DNA from: Bacilli bacterium
Lineage (GTDB): Bacteria; Bacillota_I; Bacilli_A; RF39; UBA660
NCBI GenBank assembly: GCA_017634385.1
Contig: JAGBNN010000007.1
Span: 1-64,000 of the forward strand
Reading direction: 5' to 3'
Length of the DNA stretch: 64,000 nt
In this document: piece by piece, positions 43,229-51,737 of the stretch
Numbering within the stretch: position 1 is the first letter of the stretch
How the letters are laid out: each line of letters begins with the position of its first letter
Notes under the pieces: model-generated
Seen by the model: the letters and a program-made list of their open reading frames with translations, nothing else
Databases searched by the model: none
Told to the model about the DNA's origin: nothing
Translations under genes and position numbers: made by a program

Positions 43229-44158
43229 TTATCTTAGTTTTACAATGAACATTAATATTACAATCACTATGGTTAAAACTATCATTGTTGTAATCATTAT
43301 ATTTGAAAAACCTTTATTATCTTTTTTTATTTTTTTAGTTTTTTTAGGTTTGATTTCTACGCCTTTTTTCTTAAGTTCTTCTATTAAATATGTTTCTAAA
43401 TCACTATATTCATTTTTTATATCATCTAAGTCTGATTTAGTTTCATAAAATATATATCCGTTATATTCTTTATCTTTTAAAATATCATATATCATTCTTA
43501 ATTGTTCTATTGTTTGAAATTTAATTACTTTTATTGATTCATTAAACACTTCAAACCAATTAAGTATATTATCTTTTTCAGCATCAGTATTTACGTTATT
43601 AACATCTAATGTTATTCCTACATACTTTTCAGCTTCTTCTTCTGTAAATCCAAAATCTTTTGTTAATAGTCTTCTTGTATATACAATTATATCTGTCATT
43701 TGATTTATATTACTTCCAAACATAACTTCATTTGCTTTTGGATTTAAATTTTCAAATGCTACTTCTATTTTATTAGAAGCGATTGTTGCAACTGAAGTAA
43801 CTATATTTAAGAAATATTTTTTTTGTTCTTCTAATGTAGACCATTCAAATAAATTAAGTGCTAAATTAGATGCATTTATTGTTACTAATTTTATTTTACT
43901 ATCTTTTATTTTCTTAACAACATCATTTACTAATTCTAAATTAGATAAATCTGGATTTACTGGTGGTAAGTGAAGTACTATATTACCTTTATATGATTTT
44001 AATATATTATTTATATTAAAATCTTTACCATCAGTTCTTACTTGAAGCTCAGTATTTTCTACATTTAATGAAGTTGAAGTATTACATCTTTCCATTTGAT
44101 TTCCTTGAACCAAATAACTTGCTTTATATGATATACCTAAATTCTTTAATATATCCAT
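43229..44158 (-). CDS. TIM-barrel (xylose isomerase/AP endonuclease-like) protein with C-terminal membrane anchor
   Basis: 309 aa. Residues 1-265 look like a TIM barrel of the sugar isomerase/endonuclease IV type (NIVLHLPPVNPD, KIEVAFENLNPKA, GITLDVNNVNT, IKVIKFQ), but the metal-binding His residues of endonuclease IV are not evident. A lysine-rich linker leads to one C-terminal membrane segment (about 285-307). Such tail-anchoring of this fold is unusual. Function unknown. Start behind GGAAGTGA. Confidence 0.6.
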   Translation of the reverse strand: MDILKNLGISYKASYLVQGNQMERCNTSTSLNVENTELQVRTDGKDFNINNILKSYKGNIVLHLPPVNPDLSNLELVNDVVKKIKDSKIKLVTINASNLALNLFEWSTLEEQKKYFLNIVTSVATIASNKIEVAFENLNPKANEVMFGSNINQMTDIIVYTRRLLTKDFGFTEEEAEKYVGITLDVNNVNTDAEKDNILNWFEVFNESIKVIKFQTIEQLRMIYDILKDKEYNGYIFYETKSDLDDIKNEYSDLETYLIEELKKKGVEIKPKKTKKIKKDNKGFSNIMITTMIVLTIVIVILMFIVKLR

Positions 44159-44226
44159 TATACTTCACTTCCATTCTTCTTAATTTCATTATATATTAAA
44201 ATTTAAAATTATTAAATAGATATGAA

Positions 44227-44256
44227 TAAAAAAAAGAAGATTTTTTAATCTTCTTT
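44227..44256 (-). terminator. rbfA terminator
   Basis: AAAGAAGATT/AATCTTCTTT stem and T tract; it ends the rimP-to-rbfA operon. Confidence 0.85.
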
Positions 44257-44589
44257 ATGAATATTTTCTATAATTTTTTCTATTTTATTTCCATACTCTA
44301 TAGACTCATCAAAAATAAATGAAAGTTCTGGAATTTTTCTCATTTCTATTTTTCTTTTTATAAGTTCTGATCTTATAAATCCTTTAGCTCCATTTAAGTC
44401 ATGAATACATTTATCTCTTTTATTATCATCTAATACTGTACAATATACTTTTGCATAAGATAAATCGCTTGATAAATCTACATGTGTTATTGTTACAAAT
44501 TTAATGTCTTCATCTTTTACTTCTAACATTAATATTTGACTTATTTCTTTAGCAAGTACATGTGCTAATCTTTCAGTTTTTATACTCAT
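44245..44589 (-). CDS. rbfA: ribosome-binding factor A
   Basis: 114 aa KH-type protein for late 30S maturation. Family sequence: RLAHVLAKEISQILMLEVKD, FVTITHVDLSSDLSYAKVYC, and LKGAKGFIRSELIKR-like text (GAKGFIRSELIKRKIEMRKIPELSFIFDES). Its ATG overlaps the stop of the upstream gene (ATGA). It is the last gene of the operon. Confidence 0.94.
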   Translation of the reverse strand: MSIKTERLAHVLAKEISQILMLEVKDEDIKFVTITHVDLSSDLSYAKVYCTVLDDNKRDKCIHDLNGAKGFIRSELIKRKIEMRKIPELSFIFDESIEYGNKIEKIIENIHKED

Positions 44590-45086
44590 TTTTTAGTCAC
44601 CTCATTTAATGAATAAGTAAGTCTTTTTTCACTAGGTCTTCTAATATAATCTAGTATTTCTTCATCAGGAACATCTTCTAATAAACTTTTAACTTCAATT
44701 CCATCTTCACCTACTACTTTTGTTATCATATATGTTTTATTATCAGTTACACATATATAATTTCTCTCATCGGAAACAAGTTGATTATATCCATTAAATT
44801 TTAAATTAAAATCATGTAATCTTAGATGAATCATACCTCGTATATTTTTTTGTTTTCTTTTATTAAAATTTATTTTAGATAGATCTCTATTACCTACTAT
44901 TCTATTATCTCTAAATAGATAAAACATATTTTTTTCTTCATAGGCTATATCACCTATTATATTATCTTTTTTTAAAATACTTACTCTTCTGTATTCTGGT
45001 ATTTCTTCTGAAGTACCATCTACTATATAACCAAGTTCTTTTAATAAACTTATATGCTCATCTAGCGTAACTTTTATTAAATCCAT
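44586..45086 (-). CDS. unknown protein between infB and rbfA
   Basis: 166 aa, soluble, charged; I recognise no family. It has IIGDIAYEEKNMFYLFRDNRIVGNRD and ends ILDYIRRPSEKRLTYSLNEVTKK. Its position inside the infB-rbfA operon, where Bacillus has only ylxP-type genes, suggests a ribosome or translation link, but nothing in the sequence shows it. The stop is TGA, overlapping the rbfA start. Start behind AGGGGG. Confidence 0.6.
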   Translation of the reverse strand: MDLIKVTLDEHISLLKELGYIVDGTSEEIPEYRRVSILKKDNIIGDIAYEEKNMFYLFRDNRIVGNRDLSKINFNKRKQKNIRGMIHLRLHDFNLKFNGYNQLVSDERNYICVTDNKTYMITKVVGEDGIEVKSLLEDVPDEEILDYIRRPSEKRLTYSLNEVTKK

Positions 45087-45107
45087 AACTTTACCCCCTA
45101 GAAATGA

Positions 45108-47249
45108 TTATCTTTTTATTTCAACCATTTCATATGCTTCAATTACATCATTTTCTTTAATATCATCAAAATTAACTAATGTAATTCCGCATTCAAAACC
45201 TTTTTTAACTTCTTTTACGCTGTCTTTTTCTTTTTGTACTGAGTTAATTTCTCCATCATATACTACTACGCCATCCCTAATTAATCTAGCTTTAGCATTT
45301 GATTTAATTATTCCATCAGTTACCATAGTACCTGCGATAGTACCAACTTTAGAGAATTTAAATAATTTTCTAACTTCTGCTTGTCCAAGTACTTTTTCTT
45401 CATATTCAGGATCAAGCATACCTTTCATAGCATCTTCCATTTCTTCTACTAATTTATAAATAATATTATGAAGTCTTATATCTACATTATATTCTTTAGC
45501 TACTTCTAAAGTTTTTGCAGATGGTCTTACATTAAATCCAATTATTATTGCATCTGATGCATTAGCAAGTACTATATCAGATTCAGTAATAGTTCCTACT
45601 CCACTTCTTATTACATTTACTCTTACATCCTCTACTTGTATTTTAGAAAGTGCATTTTTAACAGCTTCTTCAGTACCTTTAACATCTGTTTTAAGTACTA
45701 CATTTATTTCTTTAATACCAGATTGTATTTTATCAAATAAATCATCTAAAGTAACTGCTTTAGTATTCTTATCTTTCTTTAATTTAGCTTGAAGTGCCCT
45801 ATTTTCTGCGATAGATTTAGCTTCTTTTTCAGTTTCAAATGCCATGAATCTATCTCCTGAAGATGGAACTTCTGATAAACCAGTTATTTCAACTGGTGTA
45901 GAAGGACCTGCTTCTACTACTTCTTTTCCTAAATCATTTTTAAGTGTTCTTACCTTACCATAAGTTGTACCTACTACTATAGGATCTCCAAGTCTAAGTG
46001 TTCCATTTTGTACAAGAAGTGTTACTGTAGAACCAACATTTTTATCAAGTTTAGATTCTATTACAGTTCCAAGTGCATATCTATTAGGATTTGCTTTTAA
46101 TTCTTCCATTTCAGATATTAATTGAATATTTTCAAGTAATTTATCAATTCCTTCTCCTGTTTTACATGAGATATTAGTATAGATTATATCTCCACCCCAT
46201 TCATCAGGAGTAAGACCTCTTGCAGCCATTTCATTTTTAACTTTTTCTGGATCTGCACCTGGTTTATCTATTTTATTAATTGCAACTAATATTGGTACAC
46301 CTGCTGCTTTAGCATGGTCTATTGCTTCTTCTGTTTGTGGCATTACACCATCATCTGCTGCTACTATAATAATAACTATATCTGTAACAGATGCTCCTCT
46401 TGCTCTCATTTCAGTAAATGCAGCATGTCCTGGAGTATCTATAAATGTTATCTTCTTACCATTATTATCTATTTGATAAGCACCTATATGTTGAGTTATA
46501 CCACCAAATTCACCTTCTGTTACATGTGAATGTCTTATGTAATCAAGTAAACTTGTTTTACCATGGTCAACATGTCCCATTATTGTTACTACTGCTGGTC
46601 TTGGTTCTAGATCTTTTTCATCATCTGTTATTTCTAATTTTTCAAAGTTAGTAACATCTTGTGATTCAAAACTTTTTAGTGTTTTATCATAATCTATTAC
46701 TATCATTTCTACATCATCATAAGAAAGTGAATTATTTAAACTAGCCATTATACCTAAGTTCATTAATTTTTTTATTACTTCTGTAGGATTAACATCTAAT
46801 TCTTTAGCTAAATCTGATACTGTCATTCCTTCTTTATAAAGAATTACATTTTCATCAGTTGAAGCTTCATTTTGAGTTAATTTTTCTTTATTCTTATACA
46901 TTTGTTTTCTTTTTGCATTAATATCTTCTTTAGAAACTTCACTTTTCTTTTTTAATTTTTGTTTTTTAACTGTATCATCAAATTTTAGATATGATGCGCT
47001 TGCAAGTTCTTCTGCTTTATCTTCTAATTCTTCATCTAAATCATAATCTTTTTCTTCAGTCATTTCTTCTAGATAAGTTGTTTCTTCTTCATTTTCTGGA
47101 TTCATTACTAGTACATTATCTAAATCTATAATTGCATCTTCAGAAAGTATATCTTCCTTATTTTGTGCATAACCTAATTCTTTAGCTTTCTTTAATACTA
47201 CTTCTACATCCATATTTATGTCTTGTGCATATTCTATTACACTCATCAT
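45108..47249 (-). CDS. infB: translation initiation factor IF-2
   Basis: 713 aa GTPase that brings initiator tRNA to the 30S subunit. The N-terminal region is acidic; two IF2-N-like helical modules are seen (residues 4-40 and 150-200). The GTPase has P-loop [18 protein letters not shown] and NKIDKPGAD, and the C-terminal domains follow. Start MMSVIEYAQ is chosen 6 bases after GAGGTG; a GTG three codons earlier overlaps that site. Confidence 0.97.
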   Translation of the reverse strand: MMSVIEYAQDINMDVEVVLKKAKELGYAQNKEDILSEDAIIDLDNVLVMNPENEEETTYLEEMTEEKDYDLDEELEDKAEELASASYLKFDDTVKKQKLKKKSEVSKEDINAKRKQMYKNKEKLTQNEASTDENVILYKEGMTVSDLAKELDVNPTEVIKKLMNLGIMASLNNSLSYDDVEMIVIDYDKTLKSFESQDVTNFEKLEITDDEKDLEPRPAVVTIMGHVDHGKTSLLDYIRHSHVTEGEFGGITQHIGAYQIDNNGKKITFIDTPGHAAFTEMRARGASVTDIVIIIVAADDGVMPQTEEAIDHAKAAGVPILVAINKIDKPGADPEKVKNEMAARGLTPDEWGGDIIYTNISCKTGEGIDKLLENIQLISEMEELKANPNRYALGTVIESKLDKNVGSTVTLLVQNGTLRLGDPIVVGTTYGKVRTLKNDLGKEVVEAGPSTPVEITGLSEVPSSGDRFMAFETEKEAKSIAENRALQAKLKKDKNTKAVTLDDLFDKIQSGIKEINVVLKTDVKGTEEAVKNALSKIQVEDVRVNVIRSGVGTITESDIVLANASDAIIIGFNVRPSAKTLEVAKEYNVDIRLHNIIYKLVEEMEDAMKGMLDPEYEEKVLGQAEVRKLFKFSKVGTIAGTMVTDGIIKSNAKARLIRDGVVVYDGEINSVQKEKDSVKEVKKGFECGITLVNFDDIKENDVIEAYEMVEIKR

Positions 47250-47264
47250 AAGAATCACCTCTTT

Positions 47265-47528
47265 CTATCTATTAATTATATTCATAAGTTCTTCATATAT
47301 TTCATCAGGAATAGTTACTTCTAACATTCTATCTAATATTTTAGAAGTTTTAGCTTTATTTAATACATCTATATCCTTTTTAATATATGCTCCTCTTCCA
47401 TTTGCCTTACCTGTTTCATCAACAAATACTTTTCCTTCATTATTTTTTACTATTCTTATTAAATCTTTTTTTTCAAATTTTTCTTTTGTTACTACACAGG
47501 TTCTTAAGGGTACTTTTCTTTGTTTCAT
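47265..47528 (-). CDS. ylxR: YlxR family RNA-binding protein
   Basis: 87 aa. The family pattern is clear: RKVPLRTCVVTKEKFEKKDLIRIV then FVDETGKANGRGAYIKKD. YlxR proteins bind RNA and sit between nusA and infB in many Firmicutes, as here. The ylxQ gene usually next to it is absent. Start behind AGGAGG. Confidence 0.92.
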   Translation of the reverse strand: MKQRKVPLRTCVVTKEKFEKKDLIRIVKNNEGKVFVDETGKANGRGAYIKKDIDVLNKAKTSKILDRMLEVTIPDEIYEELMNIINR

Positions 47529-47539
47529 ATTATTCCTCC

Positions 47540-48631
47540 TTAAGCTTCGTAATATTTATATATATTTATTCCTTCTTCTTGTGCTTGAGCTGCTGTTTTA
47601 ACATCTATCTTACATTTTGTAAGTCTAGCTGCTAATTTAACATTTTGTCCTTTCTTACCAATTGCAAGTGATAAATTATCTCCTTCTGCAATAGCAAGTG
47701 CTTTAGAATTTTTATCATCTAATAAATATACTTCTACATCTTTAGCAGGAGATAATGCATTTTTAATGAATTGTCTTAAATCTCTATCATATTCAACTAC
47801 ATCTATTTTTTCTCCATTTAATTCTTTAGAAATATTATTTATTCTTATTCCTTTTTCTCCAATACAAGCACCTACAGCATCTACTTTTTCATTTTCTGAA
47901 TAAACTGCTATTTTACTTCTAGAACCTGCATCTCTTGCTACTGAATATAGCATAATAGTACCATCATTTAATTCTGGTATTTCAAGTTCTAATAGTCTTT
48001 TTACAAATCCATAATGACTTCTTGAAAGAAGTATAACTGGGCCACCTTTTTGACCTAATTCTATTTTTACAACATAAACTTTTATATTTGAACCCATTGT
48101 TAATTCTTCACCTGGTATTATTTCTGATTTTGGTAAAATACCATGTGCTCTTCCTAAATCAACATAATAGTTTTGTTTATCTTCTCTAGATAAATTACCA
48201 ACTAATAATTCTCCTTCTTTACCATCGAATTCTTCCATTATACTTGCTCTTTCAGCCTCTCTTATTTTTTGAGTAAATACTTGTTTACAAGTTGAAGCTG
48301 CTACTCTTCCAAAATCTTTAGGAGTTACTTCTTCTTCAATTACATCTCCTACTTTGAAATCTTCTGGATTATCAAGTTCTTCAAGTAATACTTGAGCATC
48401 TTCTTCATCTTCCATATTAATTTCATCTACTATTACTTTATATGAAACAACTTTTATATTTCCTGTATCTTTATCAACAATTACTTTTGAATTAGTTGCA
48501 CCATAATTTCTTTTATAAGCTGCATTTAATGCAGTTTCTATATCTTCGAATATTTCATCTAATGTTATTCCTCTTACTTCAGCAAGTTCTTTAGCTGCTC
48601 TTAAAAATTCTTTATTATCCATTTTATTCAT
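47540..48631 (-). CDS. nusA: transcription termination/antitermination factor NusA
   Basis: 363 aa. N-terminal RNA polymerase-binding domain (AAKELAEVRGITLDEIFEDIETALNAAYKRNYG), S1 domain (GELLVGNLSREDKQNYYVDLGRAHGILPKSE), and KH domains (GACIGEKGIRINNI, LAIGKKGQNVKLAARL). No C-terminal acidic repeats, as usual in Gram-positives. The start overlaps the rimP stop; an ATG at 48622 is the alternative because the GGGAG site is very close to the ATG chosen. Confidence 0.95.
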   Translation of the reverse strand: MNKMDNKEFLRAAKELAEVRGITLDEIFEDIETALNAAYKRNYGATNSKVIVDKDTGNIKVVSYKVIVDEINMEDEEDAQVLLEELDNPEDFKVGDVIEEEVTPKDFGRVAASTCKQVFTQKIREAERASIMEEFDGKEGELLVGNLSREDKQNYYVDLGRAHGILPKSEIIPGEELTMGSNIKVYVVKIELGQKGGPVILLSRSHYGFVKRLLELEIPELNDGTIMLYSVARDAGSRSKIAVYSENEKVDAVGACIGEKGIRINNISKELNGEKIDVVEYDRDLRQFIKNALSPAKDVEVYLLDDKNSKALAIAEGDNLSLAIGKKGQNVKLAARLTKCKIDVKTAAQAQEEGINIYKYYEA

Positions 48632-48869
48632 CTTCTCCCTTCGAACAAACATTAAGTACATAACTTTCTTCTATTAGATCTTCTTCATCTAATATAGGAT
48701 TAATTATATTAGTTGCAAGTACACATGTATCTAAATCTACATATGGTTTTTTATCAATAAGTATATATAAATTTTCTACTCCATACTCTTCTTCAAAGTA
48801 GATATCTGCTACACTTATCTTTTCTTTCTTTAAAGGTTCTTCGATTAGTTTACGTATTTTTTCTTCCAT
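48624..48869 (-). CDS. rimP: RimP, N-terminal domain only
   Basis: 81 aa, about half the usual 150. It matches the RimP N-terminal alpha/beta domain: EEPLKKEKISVADIYFEEEYGVENLYILIDK, DLDTCVLATNIINPILDEED, ending YVLNVCSKGEDE where other RimP proteins read YVLEVSSPG and go on into an SH3-like domain. That C-terminal domain is absent, and no frameshifted remainder is seen because nusA starts at once. RimP matures the 30S subunit. First gene of the operon. Confidence 0.8.
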   Translation of the reverse strand: MEEKIRKLIEEPLKKEKISVADIYFEEEYGVENLYILIDKKPYVDLDTCVLATNIINPILDEEDLIEESYVLNVCSKGEDE

Positions 48870-48890
48870 ATTTCCTCCATTATTATTAAA

Positions 48891-48911
48891 GAGTGAGGTA
48901 TTCCCTCACTC
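48891..48911 (-). promoter_or_regulatory. hairpin in the rimP-nusA leader
   Basis: Perfect 8-bp stem GAGTGAGG/CCTCACTC with a 5-base loop, between promoter and ribosome binding site, followed by TTTAATAATAAT. It is GC-richer than its surroundings and could act as an attenuator or protein-binding site. Confidence 0.55.
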
Positions 48912-48936
48912 TTCGCTGTAAATAACTAACAACTAT

Positions 48937-48964
48937 AGTATAACACAAAAATATTATTTTTCAA
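48937..48964 (-). promoter_or_regulatory. promoter of the rimP-nusA-infB-rbfA operon
   Basis: TTGAAA (48959-48964), 16 bases, TATACT (48937-48942). Confidence 0.65.
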
Positions 48965-48982
48965 TCAATTATTTAAATTTTT

Positions 48983-48991
48983 TGGTATAAT
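48983..48991 (+). promoter_or_regulatory. extended -10 promoter of the CPBP gene
   Basis: TGGTATAAT, 22 bases before the ATG; no good -35 box. Confidence 0.55.
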
Positions 48992-49013
48992 TAATATAGT
49001 AAGGAAGATAGTT

Positions 49014-49679
49014 ATGGAAAATAAAAAGAAATTAATATTAAATTTATCTGTATTTATATTTTATTTTATATATACACTTATACCATCTTTAGTACTATAT
49101 ATATTTCATTTAAGAATATATAATGTCTTATATAGAAGTATATATTTAATTATTATGGGATTAATTTATATAATATTTATTACATTTATTTATAAAGATG
49201 AACTTAAAAAAGATATAAAGGAAATAAGATTAAAAACTGTTATTAAGTATATACCAACATATATGATTGGATTATTACTTATGATAGGATCAAATATCAT
49301 AGCATCTAAGATAACAGGCAATACATTATCTCAAAATGAAATTAATGTTCGAGAAACAATTAAAATTATGCCATTATATATGTGTTTTTCTTCAGTTATA
49401 TTTGCTCCTTTTATAGAAGAAATTACTTTTAGAAAAACTTTTAGAAATATTATATCTAATGGTTATCTTTTTATAATTATTAGTGGGTTTATATTTGGTC
49501 TTATTCATATAAGTAATGTTGAAAATGGATTTGAAGAATTTATAATGATAATGCCATATATTCTTATGGGAATAGATTTATCTTATATATATTATAAAAG
49601 TGATAATATATTTACTACTATTATTATTCATAGTATGCATAATCTTATATTATTACTTATTCAATTGATTGGAGGTTAA
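49014..49679 (+). CDS. CPBP family intramembrane metalloprotease
   Basis: 221 aa with about six membrane segments. The CPBP (CAAX protease/Abi) motifs are present: FIEEITFRKTFR (EExxxR), FGLIHIS (FxxxH) and a last His in HSMHNLI. Such proteins cleave or process membrane substrates, and some give bacteriocin immunity. Two-gene operon with the phosphoesterase, starting behind AAGGAAG. Confidence 0.88.
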   Translation: MENKKKLILNLSVFIFYFIYTLIPSLVLYIFHLRIYNVLYRSIYLIIMGLIYIIFITFIYKDELKKDIKEIRLKTVIKYIPTYMIGLLLMIGSNIIASKITGNTLSQNEINVRETIKIMPLYMCFSSVIFAPFIEEITFRKTFRNIISNGYLFIIISGFIFGLIHISNVENGFEEFIMIMPYILMGIDLSYIYYKSDNIFTTIIIHSMHNLILLLIQLIGG

Positions 49680-49680
49680 T

Positions 49681-50553
49681 ATGGAAAAAGATTTTGATAT
49701 TGTTGATGAAGATTTAGAAGAAGTACATGAAGGTAAACATTTAAGAAGATTATTCTTCATTATAGTATTAATTATTGTTCTTACTATTATATATGCTAGA
49801 TATATTGGTACCTCTGGATTACTTGTTAAAGAATATGCTGTTAAGAGTAATCATATTACTGATACATATAATGGATTTAAAATAGCTCATTTTTCTGATT
49901 TTCATTATGGTAGAACTACTCATTTAAAAGAGCTTCAAAATTTAGTTAAAGATATTAATAAAATGAAACCTGATATTATTGTATTTACTGGTGACTTTAT
50001 TGATAGAGATACTCATATTGATGATACTGAAATGTCTAAGATTATTGATGAGTTAAAAAAACTTAATAGTACTTATGGTAATTATTATGTTAATGGTAAT
50101 CATGATAATAAGTTTGATAAATATTATCAAATGTTTGATAGTGCTGGATTTAATAATTTAAATAATACTTATGATGTTATTTATAATACTAGTAATGAAA
50201 CTATATTGATAAGTGGTCTTGGAACTAAAAAGAATACTCAATTTTTAAATGAAGCTTTTGATAATAAAAAATATAATTATACTATTAATATTATGCATTA
50301 TCCTGATTATATGGATGATGTTGAAAATTATAATTTCGATTTAGTTTTAGCAGGTCATTCACATAATGGTCAAATAACTATTCCATTTTATGGAGGTATT
50401 ATTACTGCGAATAATGCTAAAAAATATAATAAACCTCATTATAAAGTTAATAATACTCAATTTTATATTTCATCTGGTATAGGAACTTCTAATTTTAATT
50501 TTAGATTATTTAATAGACCATCATATAATTTATATAGATTAATAAAAAAATAG
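49681..50553 (+). CDS. membrane-anchored metallophosphoesterase (YkuE-like)
   Basis: 290 aa. An N-terminal membrane segment (about 25-45) is followed by a calcineurin-type phosphoesterase: AHFSDFHYG, VFTGDFIDR, VNGNHDN and LAGHSHNGQ supply all metal ligands. The likely role is hydrolysis of phosphoesters of lipids or surface molecules at the membrane. Start 7 bases after TTGGAGG, two bases beyond the CPBP stop. Confidence 0.9.
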   Translation: MEKDFDIVDEDLEEVHEGKHLRRLFFIIVLIIVLTIIYARYIGTSGLLVKEYAVKSNHITDTYNGFKIAHFSDFHYGRTTHLKELQNLVKDINKMKPDIIVFTGDFIDRDTHIDDTEMSKIIDELKKLNSTYGNYYVNGNHDNKFDKYYQMFDSAGFNNLNNTYDVIYNTSNETILISGLGTKKNTQFLNEAFDNKKYNYTINIMHYPDYMDDVENYNFDLVLAGHSHNGQITIPFYGGIITANNAKKYNKPHYKVNNTQFYISSGIGTSNFNFRLFNRPSYNLYRLIKK

Positions 50554-50570
50554 TTTTTAACTATTTTTTT
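50544..50570. terminator. bidirectional terminator
   Basis: 12-bp stem AAAAAAATAGTT/AACTATTTTTTT, 3-base loop; it contains both convergent stop codons. Confidence 0.85.
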
Positions 50571-50832
50571 TAATATATTCAAATACTTTTAATACCTTAA
50601 TACATTTATCATCATAATTAGGTCCTAGTAATAATGAAAGAGTTACTAGTGCTTTTTCAGTTAATATATAATTATTATTTATTTTATATATATAATTTAA
50701 AAAGAATTTTTTGTTTGTATTTAATATATATCTTATTGGTATATTAAATATCTTTTCAACATCATAATCATATATTACATAATTATTTTTATATTTATAT
50801 ATTTTATTTTGAATATTTATTAAGTCTTTCAT
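50557..50832 (-). CDS. short ORF6N/antirepressor-like protein
   Basis: 91 aa. YKNNYVIYDYDVEKIFNIPIRYILNTNKKFFLNYIYKI followed by LTEKALVTLSLLLG recalls the ORF6N domain of phage antirepressor-like proteins (a V-x-t-x-x-lA-x-lY pattern, then RN..FP, then LTEqG). It is shorter than most. Start MKDLINIQ is chosen behind TAGGAGGG. Its leader carries copy d of the repeated promoter-like element. The family call is moderate. Confidence 0.5.
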   Translation of the reverse strand: MKDLINIQNKIYKYKNNYVIYDYDVEKIFNIPIRYILNTNKKFFLNYIYKINNNYILTEKALVTLSLLLGPNYDDKCIKVLKVFEYIKKNS

Positions 50833-50847
50833 ATACCCTCCTAATAA

Positions 50848-50877
50848 ATTATTCGCCATAAAATAGATTTTTCCACT
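50848..50877 (-). promoter_or_regulatory. AGTGGAA-N16-GAATAAT element, copy d
   Basis: AGTGGAA (50871-50877) and GAATAAT (50848-50854) 16 bases apart, immediately after a terminator T tract; GGCGAATA also resembles the competence box TACGAATA. Confidence 0.4.
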
Positions 50878-50903
50878 AAAAAAAGAAATATTTCTATTTC
50901 TTT
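50878..50903 (-). terminator. terminator of the EIIB-like gene
   Basis: AAAGAAAT/ATTTCTTT stem, T tract. Confidence 0.7.
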
Positions 50904-51217
50904 AATTCTTCAATATATTTCTTTAATTTATCTGCATTAGGTCCTAATATTATTTTTAATTGATTATCTATTTCAACTATTCCCTTTGCGCCTAATTTTT
51001 GTATTGCTTCTTTATTTACTTTAGTTACATCATTAAGTGTTACCTTAAATCTAGACATATTTACTTCCATAGAAACAATGTTATCTTTTCCTCCAAGATA
51101 ATCTATTAATTTATTTGATTCTATATAAAAATCTTTTTTATTTGCTTTTAATACTATTATTACTATAAATATCAATACAATTGCTATTATAAGATATTGA
51201 TAATTCATATTCATCAT
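50894..51217 (-). CDS. membrane-anchored PTS EIIB-like domain lacking the active cysteine
   Basis: 107 aa. One N-terminal membrane segment (about 8-27), then a glucose-type EIIB fold: LIDYLGGKDNIVSMEVNMSRFKVTLNDVTKVN, LGAKGIVEIDNQLKIILGPNADKL. In true EIIB the stretch reads near C-x-T-R-L-R; here Asn stands at the phosphorylated Cys (VNMSRFK). It cannot act as a phosphocarrier, so a sensory or structural role is inferred. Start chosen behind AGGTGAT. Confidence 0.78.
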   Translation of the reverse strand: MMNMNYQYLIIAIVLIFIVIIVLKANKKDFYIESNKLIDYLGGKDNIVSMEVNMSRFKVTLNDVTKVNKEAIQKLGAKGIVEIDNQLKIILGPNADKLKKYIEELKK

Positions 51218-51338
51218 ATTTATCACCTACATTAATTATACTATAATTTAATAAAAAAACAAGCAAAATACCTACACTTTTTATGTATATTAAGAATATT
51301 CTATACTAGAAAATATAATAAAAGGGGTGGAATATATT

Positions 51339-51737
51339 ATGTGCAAAAATAACTGTAATTGTATAAGTGATATATTAAAAGTTATTTATTTACTTCAAAA
51401 AAATGCAGAATGTTCTGATGATATTATAGAAAGTTGTGATAAACCTAGTTTAGGCCAATTTGTTACATCATTTTATAATACTAGACCTGTAATGCTTTAT
51501 ACATGTAATAGTAATGGTGTTACTCCATGGAGTGCTCCTACTACTAGAGTTGTAGATCCAGCTGCTACTTCTTCTGTATTTAGAATTGAAAAAATAGATA
51601 ATTGTTGTGCTACATTTAGAGTTTTAATTGCAAATGATGATGGTACTTACTCATCTACTGAATCATTCTTTACTATGAATTTAGAATGTATTTGCTGTCT
51701 TAGATGTTTAGGTGATACTTATATAGAAAATGTTTAA
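51339..51737 (+). CDS. CotY/CotZ-like cysteine-rich protein
   Basis: 132 aa with about twelve Cys. It resembles the Bacillus spore coat/exosporium proteins CotY and CotZ: NCNCISDILKVIYLLQKNAE at the start, FRIEKIDNCCATFRVLI in the middle and LECICCLRCLGDTY at the end line up with FRVEKLCDCCATLSIL and DLGCFCAIQCL of CotY. Such proteins form disulfide-linked ordered layers. No spore genes of the core set are in the window. Start ATG behind AGGGGTGG. Confidence 0.75.
   Translation: MCKNNCNCISDILKVIYLLQKNAECSDDIIESCDKPSLGQFVTSFYNTRPVMLYTCNSNGVTPWSAPTTRVVDPAATSSVFRIEKIDNCCATFRVLIANDDGTYSSTESFFTMNLECICCLRCLGDTYIENV

Noticed and set aside
51321..51335. GTGGAAT next to AAGGGG on the plus strand as another copy of the repeated promoter element
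   Set aside because: It is the ribosome binding site of the CotY/Z-like gene and no GAAT box follows at the right distance.
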